Shown: positions 1 through 13,801 of the stretch, piece by piece | Numbering within the stretch: the first letter of the stretch is position 1 | How the letters are laid out: the number at the start of each line of letters is the position of its first letter | From: Sporosarcina ureilytica | GTDB taxonomy: Bacteria > Bacillota > Bacilli > Bacillales_A > Planococcaceae | Assembly (NCBI RefSeq): GCF_001753205.1 | Contig: NZ_CP017560.1 | Span: 186,001-250,000, forward strand | Reading direction: 5' to 3' | DNA: 64,000 nt | The notes under the pieces: model-generated | What the model was told of the DNA's origin: nothing | Database searches by the model: none | The model's input: only the letters and a program-made list of their open reading frames with translations | Program-made: the position numbers and the translations under genes

Positions 1-343
1 CATATCCGCTTTCAATCGCTTTTTGGGCTATATCGACCCCTGGGTCCGATATACAAGGCATTCCCGCATCACTCACAAGCGCAACCGATTTCCCTTCTGA
101 CAGGATCTGTAATATTTTCTCTCCGCCAACTCCTTGGTTATGTTCGTGGTAACTGATGAGCGGTGTTTGAATCTCAAAATGATTGCATAACTTAATCGTG
201 TTACGCGTATCTTCTGCTGCGATTGTATGCACTTCATTTAATATTCGAATGGCTCGATAAGTCATATCTTCTAGGTTTCCAATCGGTGTCCCCACGAGAA
301 ACAATTTTCCGCTTCCTGGTTCAGCACTTTTTTGTGATTTCAT
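1..343 (-). CDS. rsmI: 16S rRNA (cytidine-1402 2'-O) methyltransferase RsmI, 3' end cut by window edge
   Basis: This is a partial gene that begins inside the window and runs off its left edge; about 114 N-terminal residues are visible. The start (ATG at 343-341) opens [10 protein letters not shown] and is followed by VGTPIGNLEDMTYRA and later SDAGMPCISDPG, the two hallmark motifs of the SAM-dependent tetrapyrrole-methylase fold used by RsmI. The family methylates the ribose of C1402 in the 16S decoding centre. The start lies 23 bp inside the end of yazA, so translation is probably coupled. The order yabA-yabB-yazA-rsmI is as in B. subtilis (yabC). Confidence 0.95.
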   Translation of the reverse strand, partial: MKSQKSAEPGSGKLFLVGTPIGNLEDMTYRAIRILNEVHTIAAEDTRNTIKLCNHFEIQTPLISYHEHNQGVGGEKILQILSEGKSVALVSDAGMPCISDPGVDIAQKAIESGY

Positions 344-608
344 CTCGTCCACTTCCTTTTGCGATATGTTTTTCTTTTTGCTTCCGGCTCAACTGTTTAA
401 AATGATATTCTGCTTGCATTGCTTCTCGCTTCGTTTCATATGCTTCATAGTAGATACAATGCACAGGGAGCTTGGCACGTGTATATTTTGCACCTTTGCC
501 TTCATTATGAACATGAACGCGTCTTTCTAAATCATTTGTATATCCCGCATAAAACGATCCATCATTACATTCCAAAACGTAAAACAGATGCTCAGGCTTT
601 TTCTCCAT
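321..608 (-). CDS. yazA: GIY-YIG nuclease-superfamily protein YazA
   Basis: A 95-residue single-domain GIY-YIG protein of the UPF0213/YazA type. The two short motifs appear as [18 protein letters not shown] near residues 9-26, followed by an ERR helix arginine and a conserved Glu (MQAEYHFK). Family members are small predicted endonuclease-fold proteins; the cellular substrate of YazA is not established. It overlaps yabB by 17 bp at its 5' end and rsmI by 23 bp at its 3' end, so it sits in the middle of a tightly packed operon. The family call is certain; the function is not. Confidence 0.9.
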   Translation of the reverse strand: MEKKPEHLFYVLECNDGSFYAGYTNDLERRVHVHNEGKGAKYTRAKLPVHCIYYEAYETKREAMQAEYHFKQLSRKQKEKHIAKGSGRDEITKKC

Positions 609-1341
609 ACAAGAGCTTCCTCACTTCTTCTGTATAATTTCCGTCATTGTCATATACATAAAGGGGCGGTAATATCTTCAAGTCTGGTTTCCCATCCTTA
701 GTTCCTTCAATTAACAACGTATTCGCTTCTTTCCCTTCCTTCGAATAAACAAACCGAATACGCTTCGGTTCCAAACGATTCGCACGCATTGCAGTTACAA
801 TGTCCAATAATCGTCCTGGACGATGAACAAAAGCCGCCTTTCCACCTTGCTTTAACAATTCACTTGCCGACTGAATCGCTTGTTCTAACGTCAGATGAAT
901 TTCATGACGCGCAATCGCAACATGTTCTTTTAAGTTTTTTTCAGTCGCTTCATATGCCGGAAAGTAGGGAGGATTACAAGTGACGGCATCATACTTTTCA
1001 TAACCAATCTTCTCAGCAATGCCAATCACATCACCTTGAATGATTTTGATTTGTTGTTCTAACTCATTGTACACAACACTTCTATTCGCCATTCCAGCCA
1101 ATCGCTCCTGCAACTCAACAGCCGTAATACTCGCTTTTGTCCTTGCACTTAAAAATAAAGGGATCGCCCCGTTACCCGCACAAAGATCCACAATTTTCCC
1201 TGATGCTCGAGTAGGTACATGAGCAAACCTTGCCAAAAGTACCGCATCTAAAGAAAAGGAAAAGACAGACGGACTTTGAATAATTCGCAAATCCTCCGCC
1301 AATAAATAATCCAGTCTTTCATCATCTTTTAATATATCCAA
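592..1341 (-). CDS. yabB: tRNA1(Val) (adenine-37 N6) methyltransferase family protein YabB/TrmN6
   Basis: A 249-residue class I SAM methyltransferase. The SAM loop reads [13 protein letters not shown], and the catalytic N6-adenine motif is NPPYFP. I place the start at TTG 1341-1339 ([16 protein letters not shown]), nine bases downstream of a GGAGG on the minus strand; this gives a length close to the usual 247. An upstream in-frame ATG at 1560 would add 73 residues, but that stretch merely translates a dispersed GC-rich repeat (1360-1500) and is rejected. The family modifies A37 of a valine tRNA in enterobacteria; the exact tRNA in Bacillales is inferred. Confidence 0.9.
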   Translation of the reverse strand: MDILKDDERLDYLLAEDLRIIQSPSVFSFSLDAVLLARFAHVPTRASGKIVDLCAGNGAIPLFLSARTKASITAVELQERLAGMANRSVVYNELEQQIKIIQGDVIGIAEKIGYEKYDAVTCNPPYFPAYEATEKNLKEHVAIARHEIHLTLEQAIQSASELLKQGGKAAFVHRPGRLLDIVTAMRANRLEPKRIRFVYSKEGKEANTLLIEGTKDGKPDLKILPPLYVYDNDGNYTEEVRKLLYGEKA

Positions 1342-1359
1342 ACATAAACGCCTCCAACA

Positions 1360-1500
1360 GTGATTTCCGTTCCGGGCGGACGCTTTCCGTGGGGCGTGCG
1401 GTGAGCCTCCTCGGTCGCTTGCGCTCCACTGCGGGGTCTCACCTGTCACGCTAATCCCACAGGAGTCGCCGCCCTCCACTCCAATCAACAGAGATACTTT
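1360..1500 (-). repeat. Dispersed GC-rich intergenic repeat, copy A
   Basis: Read on the minus strand, the element begins TGTTGATTGGAGTGGAGGGC and ends with a GGAAAGCGTCCGCCCGGAACG-like tail followed by GAAATCA. The same ends occur at 24139-24419 and 57842-57967. Its GC content is far above that of its neighbours. It lies between yabA and yabB and stops about ten bases before the yabB ribosome-binding site, so it becomes part of the yabB leader RNA. Repeats with these ends are, from memory, common in Bacillales intergenic regions. Confidence 0.8.
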
Positions 1501-1633
1501 TATAATAATACTCAGTTTAAACCAGTACTCATATTTTGTGAAAAAAGAATATGAGGTCAATACTTCATATGAACAGAAATGTAATTAATTGACTCAAGCT
1601 ATTATGTAGCCATTATTTAACTTCCGATATTTA

Positions 1634-1675
1634 AAAAGCCGATGCCTACTTTGATATAGGATCGGCTCATTTTAC
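1634..1675 (-). terminator. Rho-independent terminator after yabA
   Basis: On the minus strand AGCCGAT and ATCGGCT form the stem, with an internal CCTA/TAGG pairing and a following T-rich tract. It partly overlaps the yabA stop region and separates yabA from the repeat and yabB. Confidence 0.65.
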
Positions 1676-2043
1676 ACATTTTGTTTATTTAAAAACGATA
1701 AGCAGAACAGGCAATCTTCCCCTTTACGGATGCTCCCATAATGAATGTTACAAACGTGAAATCCTTCATTGTAAAGTCGCGCTAAGTTATCGACACCTTC
1801 GCCAACGTCTACTGTATTTTGTTTCTTTTCAGGACGTTGATTACTCGAAGAATTCTCTTCTAGCTCGTCAATTTCATCAAGTCTTTTTCGTAAGTGATGG
1901 TTTTCGAGTTGAAGTGAATGATTCTTTTCTGTCATCTCTGCGACAAACCCCATCAGTTCACGGAATTGCTTATGCATAGATTCAAGCTGTTGTTCAAATT
2001 CCATTATGCTATCCAAAAAGTTCCTTTCTTTCAACTTCTCCAC
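1672..2043 (-). CDS. yabA: DNA replication initiation control protein YabA
   Basis: A 123-residue protein with a leucine/glutamate-rich N-terminal coiled coil (about residues 5-60), a variable Ser/Asn/Gln linker and a C-terminal zinc motif of the form HVCNIH-x9-CLFC. This is the YabA arrangement (B. subtilis protein 119 residues): the coiled coil tetramerises, and the C-terminal domain binds DnaA and the DnaN clamp to restrain re-initiation. It follows ricT by four bases and lies in the holB-ricT-yabA-yabB run, as in B. subtilis. Its targets dnaA and dnaN are in the same window. Confidence 0.96.
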   Translation of the reverse strand: MEKLKERNFLDSIMEFEQQLESMHKQFRELMGFVAEMTEKNHSLQLENHHLRKRLDEIDELEENSSSNQRPEKKQNTVDVGEGVDNLARLYNEGFHVCNIHYGSIRKGEDCLFCLSFLNKQNV

Positions 2044-2047
2044 CCCA

Positions 2048-2875
2048 TCATTTTATCAAGTGCAACATTTTATTGTTCGGGTCCATAATTTCTTCCAATG
2101 TATATTCAACAACTTGTTCTTCTTCCAATAAATTTACCTGAAGTATACGTTCAAGTAAATTTAAACCAACTACTTTTCCGGGTCCTTCCGGTGTATCAAT
2201 TCGCGTCCCAATATCCGGCATTTGCTTTTTAGCCTCTTCATACTCATCATTTTCATATTTCAAGCAGCACATAAGACGACCGCATAAACCCGATATTTTT
2301 GAAGGATTCAATGATAAATTTTGATCTTTCGCCATTTTAATTGAAACAGGTTCAAAATCACCCAGAAAGGTAGAACAACAAAGCATTCGACCACATGGAC
2401 CAATCCCACCTAGCATTTTCGCCTCATCCCGGACGCCGATTTGCCGTAATTCAATACGCGTACGAAATATGGATGCCAAGTCTTTGACGAGATTGCGAAA
2501 ATCGACGCGACCTTCCGCAGTGAAATAAAAAATGATTTTATTTCTATCGAAAGTGTACTCAACATCTACAAGCTTCATATCAAGCTGATGGTCTCCAATC
2601 TTTTCAGCACCTATCAGGAATGCTTTCTGAGCTTCGACGTTGTTTTCCTCAACTTTATCTACATCTTTTTCCTCTGCCGGTCTAATAATTTTTTTCAGTG
2701 GCAAAACTACGTCATTTTCATCGACTTCTTGCACTGGTATTGCTACTTTACCGTATTCAACACCTCTTGCCGTTTCGACGATTACGTAATCATCTATAGT
2801 TAACTCATAATCGAGTGGATCGAAATAATATATTTTCCCCGCTTTTTTGAAGCGAACACCTATTACTTTATACAA
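2048..2875 (-). CDS. ricT: RicT/YaaT PSP1-domain protein, RNase Y specificity (Y-complex) subunit
   Basis: A 275-residue PSP1-domain protein. Two cysteine clusters, CGRMLCC and CGRLMCC, in the second half match the Fe-S ligands reported for the RicA-RicF-RicT complex, which modulates RNase Y mRNA maturation, competence, biofilm formation and Spo0A phosphorylation in B. subtilis. The start overlaps the end of holB by 8 bp and the end abuts yabA, indicating one transcript. The homology is unambiguous. The partner genes ricA (ymcA) and ricF (ylbF) are not in this window. Confidence 0.95.
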   Translation of the reverse strand: MYKVIGVRFKKAGKIYYFDPLDYELTIDDYVIVETARGVEYGKVAIPVQEVDENDVVLPLKKIIRPAEEKDVDKVEENNVEAQKAFLIGAEKIGDHQLDMKLVDVEYTFDRNKIIFYFTAEGRVDFRNLVKDLASIFRTRIELRQIGVRDEAKMLGGIGPCGRMLCCSTFLGDFEPVSIKMAKDQNLSLNPSKISGLCGRLMCCLKYENDEYEEAKKQMPDIGTRIDTPEGPGKVVGLNLLERILQVNLLEEEQVVEYTLEEIMDPNNKMLHLIK

Positions 2876-3863
2876 CGAGAAATCCCTCCTGCATATTGAG
2901 CATCAATTGTTCCATAAGAAGCGTTCGATTCATATTCCCACCCAATTGCCTTTTAGCTTGTAAAATAGCTTCCATTACCGCAGACAATTGGCTGTACGTC
3001 AATTTCATCGCAAGCGAATTTAAAAACTCATTGTGATCTGGATACACAGGCAAAGAGTTTAATTCTGCTTTTAATGCAACGACATCGCGATAAGCATACA
3101 ATAGTAAATCAAGTCCTCGGTCCGTCTCTTCTCTTTCTTTAAAGACTTGAGACCAAGTTGATTGGATATACAATAACGCCTCATGGATATTTTGATCTGA
3201 TGCTTCAACTAATTTTAACACTGTTTTTCGCATATGCGCAAATTCGTCATCTTGCGCCAACTGTAAAGCCTCATCTATATTTGCGGTTAGCATCGTAACA
3301 GTTGCAGCCATAGACCTCGTAATCCCTTGTTCTTCAAGCATGGAAATCAACGCTTCACGCGAAGGTGGAAGGAATGATATTCGTTGGCAACGTGATTGAA
3401 TCGTCGGCAATATAGCTTGATAGGATTTAGTGAGTAAGATTGCAGTCACATTTCCTTCTGGTTCCTCTAAATATTTTAATAGTGCATTAGCTGATGCCGA
3501 ATTCATACGTTCAGCTTGTGAAATAATATATATTTTACGACCACTTTCATATCCTTTTTTCGTCATCTCTAACAGAAATTCATCCATTTGCCCCTTTTTA
3601 ATTGTTTGCCCATCAGGATAAATGATTGTGATGTTAGGATGATTACGAGATGCAACCCGTAAACAAGAGCTACATGTTTCACATGGAGCATTTTGTGTTG
3701 GATTTTGACAAAGTAAAAGTTTTGCAAAAAATAAGGAAATTTCTTCCTTCCCAGTACCACGTTCACCCTCAAAGATGTAAGCGTGTCCAATTCGGTTATG
3801 TTCAAAAGACGCTTTTAATCTACTTATTACTATTTGCTGATTAATAAATGTTGTGCTTTCCAT
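2868..3863 (-). CDS. holB: DNA polymerase III delta-prime subunit
   Basis: A 331-residue AAA+ clamp-loader subunit. The P-loop region reads GERGTGKEE (about residues 33-41), with Glu where the Walker A Ser/Thr should be; this fits the known lack of ATP hydrolysis by delta-prime. A zinc cluster (C..CETCSSC) follows near residues 52-65, and sensor-like motifs ANALLKYLEEP and QSRCQRI come later. It assembles with DnaX (encoded at 13802-15571) and delta to load DnaN. It is separated from yaaR by a hairpin terminator and overlaps ricT. Confidence 0.96.
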   Translation of the reverse strand: MESTTFINQQIVISRLKASFEHNRIGHAYIFEGERGTGKEEISLFFAKLLLCQNPTQNAPCETCSSCLRVASRNHPNITIIYPDGQTIKKGQMDEFLLEMTKKGYESGRKIYIISQAERMNSASANALLKYLEEPEGNVTAILLTKSYQAILPTIQSRCQRISFLPPSREALISMLEEQGITRSMAATVTMLTANIDEALQLAQDDEFAHMRKTVLKLVEASDQNIHEALLYIQSTWSQVFKEREETDRGLDLLLYAYRDVVALKAELNSLPVYPDHNEFLNSLAMKLTYSQLSAVMEAILQAKRQLGGNMNRTLLMEQLMLNMQEGFLVV

Positions 3864-3885
3864 TTTTCTCCTACCCTCTTACTTC

Positions 3886-3917
3886 AAAAAAACCGTGCTT
3901 CTTGTTAGAATACACGG
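3886..3917 (-). terminator. Hairpin terminator between yaaR and holB
   Basis: On the minus strand CCGTG...CACGG encloses an inner TTCT/AGAA pairing, followed by seven T residues. It should reduce read-through from the yaaO-tmk-darA-yaaR block into holB. Confidence 0.6.
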
Positions 3918-3920
3918 AAA

Positions 3921-4361
3921 TTACGTATATAGATTAATAAGAAGTCCTTTAATCTCACCAATTTTATCTAAAAGATCAACAGCTTTTTTCTCTTCGTTTA
4001 AAAGATCTTCTGCTAATTCGATTAGTTTTTCATCAATAATTTGAACAATTTTTAACCTGCGCCCTTCACCATATTGATTCCAAGTGTGTGACTGGTTTAA
4101 CGCTAGGCCCGTTTCAACAGATTCTTTCAAAAATCGACGAACAAGCATTTTAAACTTGGCCATGTCACGCAAATTACGAGACCTAGCGAGTCTGTCCCCG
4201 GCGATAGAAATATTTCCGAGAAGTCTCGTAATTTGCTCGCTATGAAGTTTTTCACTGTGCTTCTGAACCATTTTACCAAACCGTAATCCATTCTGCGCAG
4301 TCAATTGTTGCCCGTTCTTCATTTTATCTACATTAGTGCGGTAATTACTGTTAACTTTCAC
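3921..4361 (-). CDS. yaaR: YaaR family protein (DUF327)
   Basis: A 146-residue, highly charged, helical protein of the DUF327/YaaR family; the length equals that of B. subtilis YaaR. Recognisable features are the HSEQITRLLGNISIAGDRLA region and a C-terminal LIELAEDLLNEEKKAVDLLDKIGEIKGLLINLY helix, here named only by its family. The function is unknown. The gene lies between darA and holB as in B. subtilis and follows darA by 17 bp. No membrane segment or signal peptide is visible. Confidence 0.85.
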   Translation of the reverse strand: MKVNSNYRTNVDKMKNGQQLTAQNGLRFGKMVQKHSEKLHSEQITRLLGNISIAGDRLARSRNLRDMAKFKMLVRRFLKESVETGLALNQSHTWNQYGEGRRLKIVQIIDEKLIELAEDLLNEEKKAVDLLDKIGEIKGLLINLYT

Positions 4362-4378
4362 GTATACTCACCTCGGCT

Positions 4379-5393
<1,015 letters not shown>

Positions 5394-5394
5394 A

Positions 5395-6831
5395 CTATTC
5401 TTCCACCTCATTCATTACGACAAGTATTTGTTTTTCTTTTGTTCGAATTGCCCCTTGGAAACTGGCTTCCATCGTGGTGAGTGTTATCAGTAATTCAACA
5501 TGTTCCTCTGTTATCCTTTCACCAGCTAATAATAATGGAATACCTGGTGGATAAGGTATAATCGATGCTGCTGCTATCATACCTACAGTCTGATTATACT
5601 GTACCCAATCAACTTGAAATTGTTCTAACTCGCTTCTATTGTAACAGAGTTCGGATATTTGATTGACAGTAATGGGCGGAGTACTAACATTCTTTTTCTC
5701 TTCATGGACATGTAGCCATTTAACGGCTCGCTCAATTTTATTACAAATCGTTTCAATATCGTATAATTGTCCTTTTTTTAATAAAGGAAGGATCAAAAGC
5801 ACTTGAAAAGGGTCCGCTAGTTCAACATAAATGCTTTCTTTCTCCAACGCTTTAAGCAATTGAAAACCAGTATAATTTTCAACTCTCCCCATTAACTTCA
5901 ATGGATCATTTGACTCAATGACTTGAAAGGATGCAATATGATTCAATCGATTGATAAATTTTTCTCTTCTATTTAAAAAGCTTGTTACATCTTTTCTCGT
6001 AAATGATTCTGCATAAGCCCTCGCATCGTCTAAGGACGCCATTAGAAGATAAGAAGGGCTACTCGATTGCAACATTTGTAAGTACTTTGATATACGTTCT
6101 TTTGACACTAAAGTAGATTTCACATGTAAAAAAGAAGCCATCGTCATTGCTGGTAACGTTTTATGTGCAGAATGAACAACGACATCAGCACCTAACGCCA
6201 AGGCTGATGTAGGAAATGGTTCCCCAATCACAAAATGAGCGCCATGCGCCTCATCTACGAGTACCGGTACATCTTGTTTATGACACATCGCAATAATTTC
6301 TTTTAAGTCTTCTCCAGTTGTCCCATAATAAGTAGGATAAGTTAATATGACAGCTTTCGCGTTAGGATATTGTTCTAATGCTAGTCGAACTTGTCTTGCT
6401 GAAACAGTACCGGCAGAAGCCGTTTCTTCATCCCAATCAGGTGCAATTAATACTGGCCTAGCATCAACTAATTCAAGTGCATTGAAAACAGATTTATGTG
6501 CATTTCGTTGGACAATCACTGTATCGCCAGCGCGACAAGTCGCATAAATCATCGCTAGATTACCTACTGTAGAGCCGTTAACTAAGAAAAAACTTGCATC
6601 CGTATTATATAATTCCATTAATTTATCCTGTGCGTCTGCAATGACATCCTCTGGTTGATGCAAATCATCAAGACCGCTTATCTCTGTAAAGTCAAATGAG
6701 AGCGCAGAACGTAATGCTGGTGGCAAACCGGATAATTCTCCATGCTTATGACCTGGTACGTGAAAAGAGACCGGTTTCTCCTGGTTAAACTCCTCCAACC
6801 TTTGGACAAGTGGACGATTGATATATTCCAT
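5395..6831 (-). CDS. yaaO: Orn/Lys/Arg decarboxylase family protein YaaO
   Basis: A 478-residue PLP-dependent group III decarboxylase. The N-terminal wing opens [13 protein letters not shown] and is followed by [10 protein letters not shown]. The PLP pocket reads VDEAHGAHF, and the Schiff-base lysine is in [12 protein letters not shown]. subtilis YaaO is 480 residues. The substrate (arginine, lysine or ornithine) cannot be read from sequence. In B. subtilis, csfB, xpaC and yaaN lie between the rrn cluster and yaaO; here yaaO directly follows 5S rRNA, and those genes are absent from the locus. Confidence 0.92.
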   Translation of the reverse strand: MEYINRPLVQRLEEFNQEKPVSFHVPGHKHGELSGLPPALRSALSFDFTEISGLDDLHQPEDVIADAQDKLMELYNTDASFFLVNGSTVGNLAMIYATCRAGDTVIVQRNAHKSVFNALELVDARPVLIAPDWDEETASAGTVSARQVRLALEQYPNAKAVILTYPTYYGTTGEDLKEIIAMCHKQDVPVLVDEAHGAHFVIGEPFPTSALALGADVVVHSAHKTLPAMTMASFLHVKSTLVSKERISKYLQMLQSSSPSYLLMASLDDARAYAESFTRKDVTSFLNRREKFINRLNHIASFQVIESNDPLKLMGRVENYTGFQLLKALEKESIYVELADPFQVLLILPLLKKGQLYDIETICNKIERAVKWLHVHEEKKNVSTPPITVNQISELCYNRSELEQFQVDWVQYNQTVGMIAAASIIPYPPGIPLLLAGERITEEHVELLITLTTMEASFQGAIRTKEKQILVVMNEVEE

Positions 6832-6974
6832 TTCTCTTCACTTCCTACTATTATATTTAAATGAAACAAGACCTATTCCCGAAGTAATGACGTCAAGACG
6901 TAAGACGTCAATCTCATAAATATGATCCTTACTTATCACTTCATTTAGCGAGTTATTATTAATTTCATATATAA

Positions 6975-7011
6975 CAAAAAGAGCCACTACCATAAGGTAA
7001 TGACTCTTTTA
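6975..7011 (-). terminator. rrn operon terminator (left rrn)
   Basis: On the minus strand AAAGAGTCAtTACC pairs with GGTAgTGgCTCTTT, followed by a T run, immediately after 5S rRNA. The sister copy at 33216-33251 has the same structure with one mismatch repaired. Confidence 0.85.
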
Positions 7012-7013
7012 GT

Positions 7014-7129
7014 GCTTGGCAACGTCCTACTCTTGCAGGGGCTAACCCCAACTACCATCGGCGCTGAAGAGCTTAACTTCCGTGTTCGGTATGGGAACGG
7101 GTGTGACCTCTTCGCTATCGCCACCAAAC
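7014..7129 (-). rRNA. rrf: 5S ribosomal RNA (left rrn)
   Basis: About 116 nt, identified by the 5' sequence TTTGGTGGCGATAGCGAAGA, the conserved loop CCGTTCCCATACCGAACACG and the 3' pairing partner GCCAAGC. It is the last gene of the 16S-23S-5S operon. The 23S-5S spacer (about 70 bp) holds no tRNA gene. Ends are by analogy and may be off by one or two bases. Confidence 0.95.
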
Positions 7130-7200
7130 TATTGAGCAAAAGTTGTTCACTCAAAACTGGATAAACAAAACATTGAATGACACAAACTGTCATGTATTTA

Positions 7201-10151
<2,951 letters not shown>

Positions 10152-10331
10152 TTAAAACCAACGTTGTATAGCGATATACAACAATTGATTCATACATTAC
10201 TACATTTGTGTTTATTTCAATGTCGTTTTATCCAGTTTTCAAAGAACAAGTAATGAAAGTTCATGTTAATGAACCCTCAAAACTGAACGCAAAACGTCAA
10301 GTTGAAGAGAACTTTCTCTTCATTCCGTTAA

Positions 10332-11893
<1,562 letters not shown>

Positions 11894-12102
11894 ATAGAGA
11901 AATTCGATTAGCTCGATTTCTTTGCTGGCATCCTTAAGATGTCCATTTGAATCCGAAGATTCGTTTCCTACAAACCAACAAGTTGATTTGTAGTTGTTAT
12001 ATCTTGACGTTTTGCTGTTCAGTTTTCAAGGTTCATATTATAGAAGAAACTTTTCATCGTTCCTCCCGGCTGCTTCTTTCGTTATTCCGAAGCAACTCTT
12101 AT

Positions 12103-12131
12103 ATCATATCAAGTATTAAACTTGATGTCAA
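12103..12131 (-). promoter_or_regulatory. rrn P2 promoter (left rrn)
   Basis: On the minus strand TTGACA (12131-12126), a 17-bp spacer and TATGAT (12108-12103): a near-consensus sigma-A promoter upstream of the 16S leader. Confidence 0.85.
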
Positions 12132-12199
12132 CAACTTTTTTTAAATTTCTTTTTTAGTTGTTTTTGTTATTTGTGTTGCTCGAATTGGCAACGTTAATA

Positions 12200-12228
12200 A
12201 CTATACCACCTTATTTTCTAGAATGCAA
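12200..12228 (-). promoter_or_regulatory. rrn P1 promoter (left rrn)
   Basis: On the minus strand TTGCAT (12228-12223), a 17-bp spacer and TATAGT (12205-12200). The -35 box begins eight bases after the bofA stop codon. Tandem P1/P2 promoters are usual for Bacillus rrn operons. Confidence 0.75.
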
Positions 12229-12235
12229 CCCCTAT

Positions 12236-12499
12236 TTATAAAATAAATGCAATCGCACAAATTGAAGCGAGACCTGGAATGCCAAGTATCGTAATAACAA
12301 GCCCTGACACAATGTTAACCGGGACAAAAACGCCAAAGAAACCTGCGACTACGTTTAAAATAAAAAGAGCTAGAAAGGAAAAAGCAAGACGGAACCAATA
12401 GATTGATATAAACTCGAACATATTTTTCACACGCTTCTTGTCCATTACTAATAGGAACAATATAAATCCAACGATAAAAGTACTAATGGCTGCTTTCAT
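12236..12499 (-). CDS. bofA: Pro-sigma-K processing inhibitor BofA family protein
   Basis: An 87-residue integral membrane protein, the same length as B. subtilis BofA. The start ATG 12499 lies seven bases after an AAAGGAGT. Hydrophobic segments span about residues 1-20, 35-58 and 62-87, and the diagnostic C-terminal GIPGLASICAIAF is present. In B. subtilis BofA sits in the outer forespore membrane with SpoIVFA and holds the protease SpoIVFB inactive, delaying sigma-K maturation. The order recR-yaaL-bofA-rrn is conserved. It supports a sporulating host. Confidence 0.93.
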   Translation of the reverse strand: MKAAISTFIVGFILFLLVMDKKRVKNMFEFISIYWFRLAFSFLALFILNVVAGFFGVFVPVNIVSGLVITILGIPGLASICAIAFIL

Positions 12500-12555
12500 G
12501 AGGAACACTCCTTTTTATGTGAATGCTCCATCATACGCAACCAAATGAAAATATA

Positions 12556-12774
12556 TTAGTCTCTACCTAAATTTCTTACCTTTGCTTCCTTATATAGATA
12601 GAAATGTCTACTCTCTGTTATTTTACGCCGTATGAAAACTTCTTGGTCATAATCATCAAGATGGTTTTCAATGAACTTCGCTTGTTCCCATTCATCTCTT
12701 GTTTCCGTCATTAACGATCGTAGCTTGTCGTCAAATATTCGTTTAAGCTTACTCTTCCTTTTAAACATAGACAC
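12556..12774 (-). CDS. yaaL: YaaL family protein (DUF2508)
   Basis: A 72-residue basic, helical protein. The order recR-yaaL-bofA and the motif DEWEQAKFIENHLDDYD mark it as YaaL/DUF2508. No function is established. It starts eight bases after the recR stop, inside the recR operon, and contains no signal peptide or membrane segment. The start (ATG 12774) follows a GGAG-like site at the recR terminus. Confidence 0.85.
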   Translation of the reverse strand: MSMFKRKSKLKRIFDDKLRSLMTETRDEWEQAKFIENHLDDYDQEVFIRRKITESRHFYLYKEAKVRNLGRD

Positions 12775-12782
12775 CGCTCCTT

Positions 12783-13379
12783 TTATAATTCTCGGCGTCC
12801 CTCGAGTGCTTTAGATAATGTAACTTCATCTGCATATTCAAGGTCTCCACCTACCGGTAACCCATGTGCAATTCTTGTCGTTTTGATACCAGACGGTCTT
12901 ACTAATCTTGAAATATACATGGCTGTTGCTTCACCTTCAATTGTTGGGTTGGTAGCGAGAATTAACTCTTCAACTTCCTCATCCTGCAAGCGCGTCAAAA
13001 GAGACGGAACATTTATATCTTCTGGTCCAACACCATCCATTGGTGAGATAGCACCGTGGAGTACATGATAAAGCCCTTGATAATCTCGCATTTTTTCCAT
13101 TGCTATCACATCTTTTGGATCTTGCACAACACATATAAGTGAACGATCACGCTGTTTATCCTGGCATATATGACATGGATCTACATCTGTAATATGTCCG
13201 CAAGTTGAACAGAAGTGTAAATTTCGCTTCGCATCCACAAGCGCCTTTGCAAAATCTAACACAGTGTCCTCTTCCATACTTAATACAAAAAACGCCAGTC
13301 GGCCCGCTGTTTTCGGACCGATGCCTGGCAATTTCATAAAACTATCAATTAACTTAGATATTGGTTCTGGATAATGCAT
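12783..13379 (-). CDS. recR: Recombination mediator RecR
   Basis: A 198-residue RecR. N-terminal helix-hairpin-helix [16 protein letters not shown] (about residues 14-29), a zinc finger [16 protein letters not shown] (about residues 57-72), a Toprim domain ([14 protein letters not shown]) and C-terminal Walker-B-like and helical segments all fit. It acts with RecO/RecF in single-strand gap repair and RecA loading. It follows yaaK by 11 bp; the dnaX-yaaK-recR order is one of the most conserved in bacteria. Confidence 0.98.
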   Translation of the reverse strand: MHYPEPISKLIDSFMKLPGIGPKTAGRLAFFVLSMEEDTVLDFAKALVDAKRNLHFCSTCGHITDVDPCHICQDKQRDRSLICVVQDPKDVIAMEKMRDYQGLYHVLHGAISPMDGVGPEDINVPSLLTRLQDEEVEELILATNPTIEGEATAMYISRLVRPSGIKTTRIAHGLPVGGDLEYADEVTLSKALEGRREL

Positions 13380-13390
13380 ACTTATTCCTC

Positions 13391-13711
13391 CTAGAACATC
13401 CCCGGTAGGTTTAATCCCTTCGTGAATTGTCCCATTGTTGAGTTCGTTAACTCATCCGCTTTTTTCATTGCTTCGTTTGTAGCAATCACTACTAAGTCTT
13501 GTAAGATTTCTACATCTTCTGGATCGACTACGTCTGGGTTAATCACAACTTCTAATACTTCTTTATCTCCTGAAACCGTCACTTTGACCATACCGCCGCC
13601 AGCAGTTCCTTCGAGACGCTCTTCCCCTAGTTTCTCTTGTGCTTCCGCCATTTTCTTTTGCATTTTTTGCATTTGCTTCATCATACCTTGCATATTTCCC
13701 ATACCGCGCAT
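13391..13711 (-). CDS. yaaK: YbaB/EbfC family nucleoid-associated protein YaaK
   Basis: A 106-residue YbaB/EbfC-family DNA-binding protein. The start ATG 13711 ([17 protein letters not shown]) lies eight bases after GAGGAGG; the ATG at 13747 would add 12 residues not seen in the family. The methionine/glutamine/lysine-rich N-terminal helix, the GTAGGGMV turn and the C-terminal [15 protein letters not shown] are characteristic. Homologues bind DNA as dimers; the role is probably nucleoid-associated, and its coupling to recR suggests repair. Confidence 0.94.
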   Translation of the reverse strand: MRGMGNMQGMMKQMQKMQKKMAEAQEKLGEERLEGTAGGGMVKVTVSGDKEVLEVVINPDVVDPEDVEILQDLVVIATNEAMKKADELTNSTMGQFTKGLNLPGMF

Positions 13712-13801
13712 GTCAATTTCCTCCTCAATTTTAGTTTTACCTCTCAAAAATTCCTTCTCTTCTATAATAAGTCGAAATGAAACTTTTCGGTACTATATCG
13801 A

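Noticed and set aside
1342-1560. 73-residue N-terminal extension of YabB
   Set aside because: It is a translation of a dispersed repeat; a TTG with a well-placed GGAGG gives the family length.
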